A DNA stretch of 16,524 nt from NCBI GenBank assembly GCA_937892815.1, contig CALBHZ010000050.1, positions 1 to 16,524 of the forward strand, given 5' to 3'. Positions 1 to 6,418 of this stretch are shown in pieces. The stretch is from an uncultured archaeon. GTDB lineage: Archaea; Thermoproteota; Nitrososphaeria; Conexivisphaerales; CALBHZ01. Every line of letters begins with the position of its first letter. The first letter of the stretch is position 1. The notes under the pieces were generated by a model. The model was not told the origin of the DNA, made no database searches, and saw only the letters and a program-made list of their open reading frames with translations. A program made the translations under genes and the position numbers.

Positions 1-22
1 CGGAGATGTGTATAAGAGACAG
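1..22 (+). other. Residual Nextera sequencing adapter (Tn5 mosaic end)
   Basis: Bases 4-22 read AGATGTGTATAAGAGACAG, the 19-bp Tn5 mosaic end used in Illumina Nextera libraries. The preceding CGG matches the end of the Nextera read-2 adapter. This is an untrimmed library artefact, so real sequence starts at about 23 and this is a contig end. It is not a native transposon end. Confidence 0.97.
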
Positions 23-340
23 CCTTAATATCACTTAATAATTTACTAACAGTCCCAGAGAGCTCATGTATTAATGCATCATGTACTGGTATGGTATACA
101 CCAAAGATTTATTTCTTAGAAATCTTTAAAGAGTGCCTCCCAACAGGTAAGGGGGGTTAAGGAGAAGAAAAGGAACTTCGGAAAATAAGAGAGTTCTTAG
201 AAGAACATAAAGTTAAGAAGTGACTTAAGATATGCTAGGCACTAATTACGAAATTCTTAAATACCGTCCTTAATAATTAATTTCTGGGTTAGAAGTAGGG
301 CATCCTTAAACTTAAAGCAACATTTTATAGGTGGTAAATA
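23..340. other. Gene-free, AT-rich contig-end stretch
   Basis: I see no intact gene here. Two short open stretches look protein-like but could not be identified. One is on the minus strand at about 23-129, reading towards the adapter and including VYTIPVHDALIHEL. The other is on the plus strand at 161-223, a charged tail ending EFLEEHKVKK and then TGA, with a stop codon directly upstream. Both may be remnants of decayed genes, in keeping with the pseudogenes that follow. No repeat, RNA gene or array was recognised. Confidence 0.5.
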
Positions 341-394
341 ATGGTTGTGAAGATTATAGGTATTAACGGATCTCCTAGAAAGACCACCTTATAA
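341..394 (+). pseudogene. N-terminal fragment of an NADPH-dependent FMN reductase-like protein
   Basis: The ATG at 341 follows a GGTGG ribosome-binding-like stretch (331-335). It opens a frame reading MVVKIIGINGSPRK before a TAA at 392-394. The hydrophobic beta strand followed by GSPRK is the usual start of NADPH-dependent FMN reductases and iron-sulfur flavoproteins, where this loop binds the FMN phosphate. Only about 14 recognisable residues remain. The sequence then passes into an ABC-ATPase remnant in another frame, so this looks like a gene start joined to a foreign decayed gene by a deletion, or an assembly chimera near the contig end. Confidence 0.55.
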
Positions 395-748
395 ACTAAG
401 CATGGAGGAGAAGCACAGAGTTACTTTAGCTTCGGTCTTAATACATAGCCCCGGGAATTCTAATGCTGGATGAATATCCCTAATTAACGATTTTAAAGAG
501 GTCCGGAAGAGCAGTAATCATTACTTCATGCAACACTAACTCCATAGCTGAGGTAGCGAACTTAGTTTACGTTTTAAAAGACGGCTCTATTATAGGATAT
601 GGACGCACTGAAGATATACTGTACAATGAAGAACTGCTCGTAGAAGCAGATCTAGAACCCCCGGCTTATCCTACAGATTTCTAAGAAGCTGGACTTACTT
701 GAAGATAAACCTCTCACTATAGAAGATTTAATGTCTATTTTAAGATAG
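360..748 (+). pseudogene. Decayed ECF/CbiO-type ABC transporter ATPase (C-terminal half)
   Basis: Three frames must be joined to read it. Frame A (360 to about 452) gives LLERPPYKLSMEEKHRVTLA and then SVLIHSPG, corresponding to the ABC signature region normally written LSGGEKQRV. Frame B (457 to about 670) gives ILMLDE, a Walker B, then a TAA at 481, then IIT, VYVLKDGSII and LEPPAY. These match the H-loop region and the D-x-G turn typical of cobalt/ECF-transporter ATPases (CbiO, EcfA). Frame C (671-748) gives a plausible C-terminus, LQISKKLDLLEDKPLTIEDL and so on to TAG. The Walker A half is absent and the H-loop histidine position reads Cys (TSCNT). With two frameshifts and an internal stop, this is a pseudogene, unless base errors at the low-coverage contig end explain it. 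Confidence 0.8.
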
Positions 749-758
749 CCATGATAGT

Positions 759-1259
759 CTAAACGGTCATGTCTTCTAACTCCCTTTTAATACTCTCTAT
801 GATATTCGCGTTCCATCCGTGTTGTTTCAGCCCCTTCAATATGAGGGAAACGTAAGAGGAGGTTGGAGCCACAAAGGCCCTTTTCTTAGCTGTGGTATAG
901 GTAAAAGCTTCGATCTCTCCCTCCTCCGTTTCAACTTTAACCTTAATCTTCCTGTAAAACTCGGGCACTCCCATAAATCTATCTAGCTTGCTCACTTGAT
1001 CCTTACCTATTTTATATACAACGCCATAAACAACACCTCCTTCTTTCTCAATTACATCAGCCACTCCTCCGCCCCATCCTGGGTGGAAAGAATTAAACGC
1101 TATTTTATAACCCCTTAAAAGAGCCTTTTTCGCTTCCTTATAACCTCCTATCCTTTTAACAATAGTTTTCTTATCTAAGTTTGTATCGTAGGCAAAATAC
1201 CAAATTTCTCCAATGGCTTCCGAGCACAACTTTACCACCTCTAAAATATTAATTTTCAA
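759..1259 (-). CDS. Gamma-glutamylcyclotransferase-like (AIG2/GGCT fold) protein
   Basis: The 166-residue protein has the GGCT-like layout: YFAYDTNLD at 21-29, a strand with GYKIAFN at 50-56, GGVADV at 64-69, GVVYKIGKDQVSKLD at 79-93 and GVPEFYRK at 97-104. Family enzymes cyclise gamma-glutamyl amines to 5-oxoproline or act on related gamma-glutamyl substrates. The usual substrate-binding YGSNL loop here reads YDTNL. The position normally held by the catalytic Glu of the EGV motif is Met96. The fold therefore looks conserved, but the classical activity is doubtful. The start is a TTG only 5 nt after the stop of the upstream methylthiotransferase gene, so the two are probably co-transcribed. 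No strong ribosome binding site is visible, and the start is less certain than the frame. Confidence 0.8.
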   Translation of the reverse strand: MKINILEVVKLCSEAIGEIWYFAYDTNLDKKTIVKRIGGYKEAKKALLRGYKIAFNSFHPGWGGGVADVIEKEGGVVYGVVYKIGKDQVSKLDRFMGVPEFYRKIKVKVETEEGEIEAFTYTTAKKRAFVAPTSSYVSLILKGLKQHGWNANIIESIKRELEDMTV

Positions 1260-1264
1260 TGTTA

Positions 1265-2563
1265 TTAAGCTTCAAGAACCCGAACTACCTCCCCGAAAAG
1301 GTGAGTTGGAGCGATACCATCTATCCTGACTAATAACTTTCTCTTGAGAATATTCTCCTCACTTTTGACTACTATGGGCCTATAAGCGAAATTCCTAGCG
1401 ATCCACGTACCCTTTTTCGTTCCTCTTTGAGTAACCACGGCCTCTCCTTCCCAATTGATCCACCTTTCATTCCTCTCCTCCATTATCTTTAGGATCAAAC
1501 CGTATAGATACCTACTTCTTTTAGCTATTATATCAGTGGGTATTTGTTTCATCCTAGAGGCATGAGTTCCGGGTCTAAAGCCGAATTTAGATAGGTTAAC
1601 TACTTCTGGTTTTACCTTTTCTATTAGTTTAACGGTTTCTTCAAAATCCTCCTCTTCCTCTCCCGGATGCCCAACTATGATATCTGTTGCTAAAGTTACC
1701 CACTTTATCTCCCTTCTAAATGAATCAACTAACCTGTAAAATAAATCCACTTTATGTCCTCTCCTCATTAATGATAAGACTTTATCGCTTCCAGATTGAA
1801 CCGGTAAATGTACGAATTTAAACGCTTTACTAATCTTTTTATACGCTTCTATCAATTTCTTCTCAATTCTAGCGGCGTAAACCGGCGTCATCATGCCGAC
1901 TCTTATCATAAAATCCCCTTCCACTTCCGATGCTAGAAATAGGAGATCGGGAAGCCTAATTCCACCGTAATCATATACCGCAACGTCCTGTCCCGTAAAC
2001 CATATCTCCCAAGCCCCGTTCCTCACCTGCGATTCTAAGGCTTTAATTATGTCGTGAATTGGATAGCTAATAGCCCTTCCTCTGGAAAATCGGGTAGCAC
2101 AAAAGGAGCATTCAAAAGTACATCCCTCCTGTATTTCAATAACTCCTATAGCTTCAGTTAAAGGTTTTAATGTAAGAGATGGTTTCGATGGAGGTCTTTC
2201 GGAGAATATAATCTTGTGGTATGAATTATTTAAAGCGTACATGCATGCTTCATCTATTCTATGTACGCTGTTTGAATCGATAGCAACGTTCCACCTTAAC
2301 TCACGTAACCTCTTTAGGTTTATTCTAGGCAGACATCCAGCTATCACCACAGGCTTATTTAGAGAACTAAGCTCCCTAATTCTCCATAATATCTTATCTT
2401 CGGTAGGCTTCTTTACTCCGCACGTATTTATAATGATTACATCACATCGATCAATAGTATCCTCTACCCACCCTCTCTTATTTAGTACCTCTTTCATTAT
2501 AACTTCATCTGCTCTATTAGCTGCGCATCCGTAAGTCTCTATGTAATATCTCATTCCTTTCAT
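1265..2563 (-). CDS. tRNA (N6-threonylcarbamoyladenosine) methylthiotransferase, MiaB-like (archaeal e-MtaB)
   Basis: This is a radical-SAM enzyme that adds methylthio to t6A37 of ANN-decoding tRNAs, giving ms2t6A (the CDKAL1/MtaB branch of the MiaB family). The 432 residues show all three expected modules. An N-terminal UPF0004 cluster-binding domain has Cys13, Cys48 and Cys77 (YGCAANRAD, NTCGVK, AGCLPR). The radical-SAM core has C148-x3-C152-x2-C155 (GCTFECSFCATR). A C-terminal TRAM-like RNA-binding segment covers about 370-430. Length is normal for the family. The ATG at 2563 lies about 25 nt from the centre of a TATA box on the minus strand, so a leaderless message is likely. It heads a two-gene unit with the GGCT-like gene. 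The tRNA-Asn(GUU) in this window decodes AAY codons, the class this modification serves. Confidence 0.95.
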   Translation of the reverse strand: MKGMRYYIETYGCAANRADEVIMKEVLNKRGWVEDTIDRCDVIIINTCGVKKPTEDKILWRIRELSSLNKPVVIAGCLPRINLKRLRELRWNVAIDSNSVHRIDEACMYALNNSYHKIIFSERPPSKPSLTLKPLTEAIGVIEIQEGCTFECSFCATRFSRGRAISYPIHDIIKALESQVRNGAWEIWFTGQDVAVYDYGGIRLPDLLFLASEVEGDFMIRVGMMTPVYAARIEKKLIEAYKKISKAFKFVHLPVQSGSDKVLSLMRRGHKVDLFYRLVDSFRREIKWVTLATDIIVGHPGEEEEDFEETVKLIEKVKPEVVNLSKFGFRPGTHASRMKQIPTDIIAKRSRYLYGLILKIMEERNERWINWEGEAVVTQRGTKKGTWIARNFAYRPIVVKSEENILKRKLLVRIDGIAPTHLFGEVVRVLEA

Positions 2564-2581
2564 AAACTCTATACGTTCGCT

Positions 2582-2592
2582 ATTTTTAAATT
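2582..2592 (-). promoter_or_regulatory. TATA box for the methylthiotransferase unit
   Basis: Read on the minus strand the sequence is AATTTAAAAATA, an archaeal TATA element. Its centre lies about 25 nt before the ATG at 2563, which predicts transcription starting at or beside the start codon. It shares the 115-bp intergenic space with a divergent TATA box for the FtsZ-like gene. Confidence 0.6.
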
Positions 2593-2637
2593 ATGTCAAA
2601 AACAATTAATCACGAATAGGCATAGTTTTGATTAAGC

Positions 2638-2648
2638 ATTTTTAAATC
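2638..2648 (+). promoter_or_regulatory. TATA box for the FtsZ-like gene
   Basis: The sequence ATTTTTAAATC on the plus strand has its centre near 2643. That predicts transcription from about 2668-2672, giving a leader of only a few bases before the ATG at 2679. No Shine-Dalgarno sequence is visible there, in keeping with near-leaderless translation. Confidence 0.6.
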
Positions 2649-2678
2649 GAATATCTTACATATCTAGGCCTTGCAGGA

Positions 2679-3575
2679 ATGTTCAGCCAGCTCGATACCT
2701 TATTTATAGGCATAGGAACATCAGGTAAAAGAGCTTTAAAGGTGCTTAAAGAAGAAGAGTTACCCGGTAACTACCTACTTGTTTCGGATAAAAAAACCGA
2801 TGTAGAGAACGACATCTCCTTTTTAGAATTTAAGGGAGAAGCACAAACAATCACATATTCATCGGACCTCACCATAATCTTCACGTCTTTAACCGGCAAT
2901 ACCGGGCCTTACGTCGCTCCACATCTATGTTCAAACTTAAAGAGTAAGGGCTCATATGTTATCTCTGTCGCTTATCCACCTCTCCCCTTCTACAAAAATA
3001 AGTACTTTAAAGCCGCAAATACTTTAAGAAGGTTAAAGAGGACTTCTAATATAGTCTTCTTAGTTGATAACTTGTTCTATAAGGAGAAGTACGGAAATAT
3101 TCCTCTAAACGAGTTTTACTACAACGTTAACCTCGATCTTGCTAAGGCAATACGTTACATACTTTCGGATGAAAGCTCTTTAGACGATATTAAGGAGTTT
3201 AGAGGAGGGATAGGCTTAATCATAAGCACCAAAGAAGATAAGATCACGTCTTCCATCGCTAAGATCTTAACAAAGGCATATAGCCTAGCCATTACTATTG
3301 AGAGCTCTATATCTATAGTGTCCGGAAAGCGTCATCCCTCCTTAGATGAATTAGAGCGTATATACAGAGGTCTATCTATTTTCGAAGGAGGGCCTCCGAT
3401 TAGTATAAGAACGACGGAATTGAGCGCCGAAACAGATTTAACCCTTGTAGCTATTGGGAAGACCATCTTGGAAGAGTACGATCCAGTGGCTAAGATACTT
3501 GGAGATAGGGTACTGGATGATGAACCCGAAGTAAAGCTAAATATTGAACTCCCCAAGCTAATAAGGATAGATTAA
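2679..3575 (+). CDS. Divergent FtsZ/tubulin-superfamily protein
   Basis: The 298 residues follow the FtsZ GTPase fold in order. A glycine-rich T1-like loop, GIGTSGKRAL (11-20), is followed by a strand and a loop. SDLTIIFTSLTGNTGPYVAP (62-81) sits where FtsZ has the tubulin signature (GGGTGTG) followed by an AP helix. VISVAYPPLPF (94-104) matches the VAVVTKPF strand. RRLKRTSNIVFLVDN (117-131) matches the strand ending in the conserved PND. PLNEFYYNVNLDLAKAI (142-158) matches the helix that contacts the base. SLDDIKEF (167-174) lies where the T7 catalytic loop is expected. The signature keeps only T-G-N-T-G, and the N-terminal T2/T3 region is short, so nucleotide binding and polymerisation are uncertain. 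The protein ends soon after the C-terminal domain, with no long tail. Most Thermoproteota divide with CdvABC/ESCRT, so this is likely a specialised paralogue. CetZ and FtsZL-type families are alternatives. Confidence 0.75.
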   Translation: MFSQLDTLFIGIGTSGKRALKVLKEEELPGNYLLVSDKKTDVENDISFLEFKGEAQTITYSSDLTIIFTSLTGNTGPYVAPHLCSNLKSKGSYVISVAYPPLPFYKNKYFKAANTLRRLKRTSNIVFLVDNLFYKEKYGNIPLNEFYYNVNLDLAKAIRYILSDESSLDDIKEFRGGIGLIISTKEDKITSSIAKILTKAYSLAITIESSISIVSGKRHPSLDELERIYRGLSIFEGGPPISIRTTELSAETDLTLVAIGKTILEEYDPVAKILGDRVLDDEPEVKLNIELPKLIRID

Positions 3576-3898
3576 GTTACTTGTGTTCCCGGAGGAATTT
3601 CCTTATCTGGTTGAAGAATGGCTAGATTTTCGCCCGTGAAAGCGGCCAGAATCATTACTTCGGATTCAATGCCAAATATCTTCTTAGGTTGTAGATTAGT
3701 TACCACTATTACTAATTTCCCATTCAGATCCTCTGGATTGTAGAACTCGGCGATGCCCGCGACCGCTCTCTTGACCTCCCCTCCTATATCGATCTTCAGA
3801 TCTAATAGCTTCCTTGAGCCCTTAACCTTTTCAGCTGAAACGATCCTCCCCACCCTTATATCTAGCCTTTTAAATTCCTCGAAACTCACCCTTTCCAT
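3572..3898 (-). CDS. Stand-alone tRNA-binding OB-fold protein (MetG beta / Trbp111 type)
   Basis: The 108 residues form a single EMAP-II/Trbp111-like OB fold. FKRLDIRVGRIVSAEKV (9-25) gives the first strands, followed by LLDLKIDIGG, RAVAGIAEFYNPEDLNGK and VVTNLQPKKIFGIESEVMIL, then LQPDKEIPPGTQV at the C-terminus. This is the usual length of the separately encoded methionyl-tRNA synthetase beta subunit or C-terminal appendage found in archaea. It binds the outside corner of tRNA and raises synthetase affinity. The ATG at 3898 has a clear ribosome binding site, GGAGGGG, about 4 nt upstream. The gene overlaps the end of the FtsZ-like gene by 4 bp, tail to tail. The catalytic MetG is not in the window, so partnership with it is inferred from the family. 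Confidence 0.88.
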   Translation of the reverse strand: MERVSFEEFKRLDIRVGRIVSAEKVKGSRKLLDLKIDIGGEVKRAVAGIAEFYNPEDLNGKLVIVVTNLQPKKIFGIESEVMILAAFTGENLAILQPDKEIPPGTQVT

Positions 3899-3942
3899 AC
3901 TTATCCCCTCCTACTCTTCCCTTTTAAGTATAATCCGAAATC

Positions 3943-3953
3943 ATTTTTAAATA
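3943..3953 (+). promoter_or_regulatory. TATA box for the aIF2-beta operon
   Basis: ATTTTTAAATA has its centre about 25 nt before the ATG at 3974. Transcription is therefore predicted to begin at the start codon, and no Shine-Dalgarno sequence is present. This is the likely main promoter of the downstream information-processing block, whose inner genes do carry ribosome binding sites. Confidence 0.65.
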
Positions 3954-3973
3954 AGCTAATTAACTATCTGACG

Positions 3974-4384
3974 ATGAAGAGCTACAGAGAGCTACTAGAT
4001 AGGATAAAGGATAAACTACATCCAGAAGGAGTTGCTATGCAGTCCAGGTTGGCGATACCCGAGCCGGATGTAATATGGGTTGGAAATAGAACGATAGTTA
4101 GGAACTTCGGAAATATCGCCGAAGCCATTGGAAGAGATCCCCAAAAAGTACTAATCTTCCTCGCTCGAGAGCTTGCAACCGCCGCCTCTTTAGATGAAGA
4201 TAAGAGAGCCATCTTTATAGGAAGGAAAGATTTACAGTCGTTTAAAGTCCTTTTACAAAGATATGTTAAGGACTACGTCATCTGCCCGGTATGCAAAAGC
4301 CCAGACACTAAGCTAGAGAGACATAAAAGAGTCACCTTTTTGATATGTGAAGCTTGTGGAGCTAAATCCCCCGTAAGGGATTAG
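3974..4384 (+). CDS. eif2b: Translation initiation factor 2 subunit beta (aIF2-beta)
   Basis: This is the beta subunit of the heterotrimeric aIF2, which brings initiator Met-tRNA to the small ribosomal subunit. The 136-residue length is typical of archaea. The central alpha-beta domain contains VGNRTIVRNFGNIAEAIGRD (37-56) and the LARELATAA helix, as in the family. The C-terminal zinc ribbon has four cysteines as two CxxC pairs, CPVC and CEAC, about 20 residues apart. No eukaryotic lysine blocks are present, as expected. The ATG at 3974 sits at the predicted transcription start. The gene opens a collinear block and ends 2 nt before the DUF424 start. Confidence 0.96.
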   Translation: MKSYRELLDRIKDKLHPEGVAMQSRLAIPEPDVIWVGNRTIVRNFGNIAEAIGRDPQKVLIFLARELATAASLDEDKRAIFIGRKDLQSFKVLLQRYVKDYVICPVCKSPDTKLERHKRVTFLICEACGAKSPVRD

Positions 4385-4386
4385 CT

Positions 4387-4698
4387 TTGTCTAAAAAATT
4401 CATCGTTAGGCTGATATCCTATCAGAACACGAAGATAGTGAATATCTGTGATGAAGAGCTTTTAAACCGAAAGTTAAAGGAGGGTAACTTAGTCGTAGAC
4501 ATTAATGAGGAATATTTTTCCGGCTTTTTAGCAAGTGAAGAAGATGCGATTAGGCTCGTTAGGGAATCGGACATCGTAAACTTAGTAGGCAATAGGATCG
4601 TTGAAGCCGTATTAAAAGAAAAGCTAGCTCATCCTGGAGCAGTCAGAAAAATATCGAACATCTCTTTTCTCATGATCTACAAATTTAAATCGAAATAG
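4387..4698 (+). CDS. DUF424 family protein
   Basis: This 103-residue protein matches the archaeal DUF424 family: RLISYQNTKIVNICDEELL near the N-terminus, LVVDINEEYFSGFLASEEDA in the middle, then a run of hydrophobic and charged residues with ADIVNLVG-like spacing (SDIVNLVGNRIVEAVL) and a short basic C-terminus. The biochemical role is not established to my knowledge, but the family is archaeal and commonly lies beside translation factors, as here between aIF2-beta and aIF1A. The start is a TTG, two bases after the aIF2-beta stop, with AAGGGA a few bases upstream. It is a small soluble protein with no membrane segment or metal motif. Confidence 0.85.
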   Translation: MSKKFIVRLISYQNTKIVNICDEELLNRKLKEGNLVVDINEEYFSGFLASEEDAIRLVRESDIVNLVGNRIVEAVLKEKLAHPGAVRKISNISFLMIYKFKSK

Positions 4699-4743
4699 GT
4701 AAGTTTATTTTATAGGAGTTTAAAATATGTAGGGGGAGGTTTT

Positions 4744-5052
4744 ATGGGTAAGAGAAAGGTATTAAGTGAAGAGGAATTAAAGGAGCTGGTTTTACCTGGC
4801 CCAGGAGAGATGTTAGGTAGGGTGATTAAGCTCTTGGGAAGCGATCATATTTTAGTACAGTGTGTCGATGGTAAAACGAGGCTTGGGAGGATAAGGGGCA
4901 AGCTGAAGAGGAGGATTTGGGTTAGAGAAGGAGATGTGGTGCTAATAGCGCCTTGGGATTTTAAAGACGATAGATGCGACGTACTCTGGAGGTATACTAT
5001 TGCTCAAGTAGACTGGTTAAAGGAAAACGGATATCTTCCTAAGGAGCTATAA
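4744..5052 (+). CDS. eif1A: Translation initiation factor 1A (aIF1A)
   Basis: The 102-residue S1/OB-fold factor binds the ribosomal A site during initiation. It contains PGPGEMLGRVIKLLGSDHIL (18-37), VQCVDGKTRLGRIRGKLKRR (38-57, the basic RNA-binding surface), IWVREGDVVLIAPWDF and a C-terminal WLKENGYLP helix. These are the hallmarks of archaeal IF1A, and the length is normal. The ATG at 4744 is preceded by a strong ribosome binding site, GGGGGAGG. A 45-nt AT-rich gap separates it from DUF424, and TTTATTTTATAG in that gap could give an internal promoter. Confidence 0.96.
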   Translation: MGKRKVLSEEELKELVLPGPGEMLGRVIKLLGSDHILVQCVDGKTRLGRIRGKLKRRIWVREGDVVLIAPWDFKDDRCDVLWRYTIAQVDWLKENGYLPKEL

Positions 5053-5054
5053 AT

Positions 5055-5837
5055 TTGAACGTTTATGGAGAAGATAAAGCTCTGAAGAAGGTATACGAAA
5101 AGTTATTTAGATATGAAAAGGAATCGAGAATAAAAGTAAAGAGAAGTGAAGATTATGAAGTAGTTGAAGCTGTATTCGATAAACCAACTCTTATGACCCT
5201 CTACTCCATAATGAACGCCGGTATTTTCGATTATTTAAACGGCGTTGTAAGTACTGGGAAGGAAGCAAGGGTGTATTGGGGAGTTAAGGGAGATAAAGAT
5301 GTGGCAGTGAAGATATACTACACGGTGACTTCTTCGTTTAAAAATCGTATTATGTATATGATAGGCGATCCTCGTTTCGTTTCGTTTAAGAAGACGAGTA
5401 GGGGGTTAACGGAAGTTTGGGCTAAGAAGGAGTTTAAGAACTTAAAACAAGCGTACGATGCCGGCGTTAGAGTACCTAAGCCAATTTACGTGAAGAGTAA
5501 CGTGTTAGTTATGGAATTTATAGGAGAGAACGGCAGACCGGCTCCGCTTTTAGCGGAATCAATCGTATCTCAAAGGGATTATTACGAAATACTTGAAATG
5601 GTTAAGAAGCTATATAAGAAAGCTAACATAGTACACGCCGACCTCTCGGAATACAACATATTCAAGTATAGGGGGAAGCTGATACTGTTCGATTTCGGAT
5701 CTGGTGTCGACATTGCTCATCCAGAAGCGCTAGAATTTTTGATAAGAGATATAAATAATATCAATCGATTCTTCCTCAAACGTGGATTAAAGGTTAAGGA
5801 CGCCCGTCAAATACTTAGAGAGGTGGTAGGAGATTGA
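5055..5837 (+). CDS. rio1: RIO1-type serine/threonine kinase/ATPase
   Basis: RIO1 is an atypical kinase whose ATPase activity drives late small-subunit maturation. The 260 residues contain the P-loop STGKEARVYWG (66-76), the nucleotide-contacting Lys86 (VAVKIYY), the flexible loop with FKNRIMYMIGDPRF, the hinge VMEFIGENGRPAPLL, the catalytic Asp196 (HADLSEYNIF) and the metal-binding Asp213 (LFDFGSGV). The RIO1-specific HPEALEFLIRDINNINRFF helix follows. There is no N-terminal winged helix, which argues against RIO2. The TTG start at 5055 has AAGGAG 8 nt upstream, inside the end of aIF1A. The gene overlaps the KH-protein gene by 4 bp (TTGA), so translation is probably coupled. Its partner in the pathway, Dim2/Pno1, is encoded next. 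Confidence 0.95.
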   Translation: MNVYGEDKALKKVYEKLFRYEKESRIKVKRSEDYEVVEAVFDKPTLMTLYSIMNAGIFDYLNGVVSTGKEARVYWGVKGDKDVAVKIYYTVTSSFKNRIMYMIGDPRFVSFKKTSRGLTEVWAKKEFKNLKQAYDAGVRVPKPIYVKSNVLVMEFIGENGRPAPLLAESIVSQRDYYEILEMVKKLYKKANIVHADLSEYNIFKYRGKLILFDFGSGVDIAHPEALEFLIRDINNINRFFLKRGLKVKDARQILREVVGD

Positions 5838-6418
5838 GCTTTGAGGAATCTCTGAAGATCCCTCTAGATAGAGTAGGGGTATTAATAGGCAAGGGAGGGA
5901 AAGTAAAGAAGATGATAGAGGAGGAATGTAAGGTTTCACTCCAAATAGATAGTAAAAGCGGAGATGTAACCGTTAAAATGACGGGTTCAATAGAGGAAGC
6001 TAATCCATTTAAGGCCGTTGAAATAGTAAACGCTATAGGAAGAGGTTTTTCTCCTGAAAGGGCCTTTAGGTTATTGGAAGATGGACAAACGCTCTTAATT
6101 ATAGACCTAAGGGAGTACGTCGGTAAATCGAGGAACTCCTTAATTAGGATAAAGGGGAGAATTATAGGATTTAAAGGAAAGGCTAGAAGGGTGATCGAAG
6201 AGTTAACTGGAGCTTACATATCGGTCTATGGCCATACCGTCGCTATAATTGGAGATGTGGAACAGGTAAGACTGGCTGAAGAGGCCGTTAGATTGTTAGC
6301 GTCAGGAAGTAGCCATAAGACCGTTTATTCTATGTTACAAAGGGAGAGAACTAAGAAGAAGTTGGAAAGGTTAAAGCTATGGGAGGATACATCTCTTGAG
6401 GAAAAAGGTTATATTTGA
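5834..6418 (+). CDS. KH-domain ribosome maturation protein, Dim2/Pno1-like
   Basis: The 194-residue protein has two KH folds. KH1 starts at about 10 with VGVLIGKGGKVKKMIEE, where the GKGG loop binds RNA. KH2 starts at about 100 with IRIKGRIIGFKGKARRVIEE (GFKG loop) and ends with HTVAIIGDVEQVRLAEEAV. The closing SGSSHKTVYSMLQRERTKKK segment is typical of archaeal Dim2p. In the archaeo-eukaryotic pathway this protein binds the 3' end of small-subunit rRNA and works with RIO1 and Nob1. The TTG start overlaps the RIO1 stop, with a GGTGGTAGGAG ribosome binding site. The end overlaps the Top6B start by 23 bp. Confidence 0.93.
   Translation: MSFEESLKIPLDRVGVLIGKGGKVKKMIEEECKVSLQIDSKSGDVTVKMTGSIEEANPFKAVEIVNAIGRGFSPERAFRLLEDGQTLLIIDLREYVGKSRNSLIRIKGRIIGFKGKARRVIEELTGAYISVYGHTVAIIGDVEQVRLAEEAVRLLASGSSHKTVYSMLQRERTKKKLERLKLWEDTSLEEKGYI

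Noticed and set aside
1..22. Native Tn5-like transposon end
   Set aside because: The bases match the synthetic Nextera adapter including the CGG before the mosaic end, and no transposase is nearby.
5055..5837. RIO2 kinase
   Set aside because: There is no N-terminal winged helix, and the RIO1-type HPEALEFL helix is present next to the Dim2-like gene.
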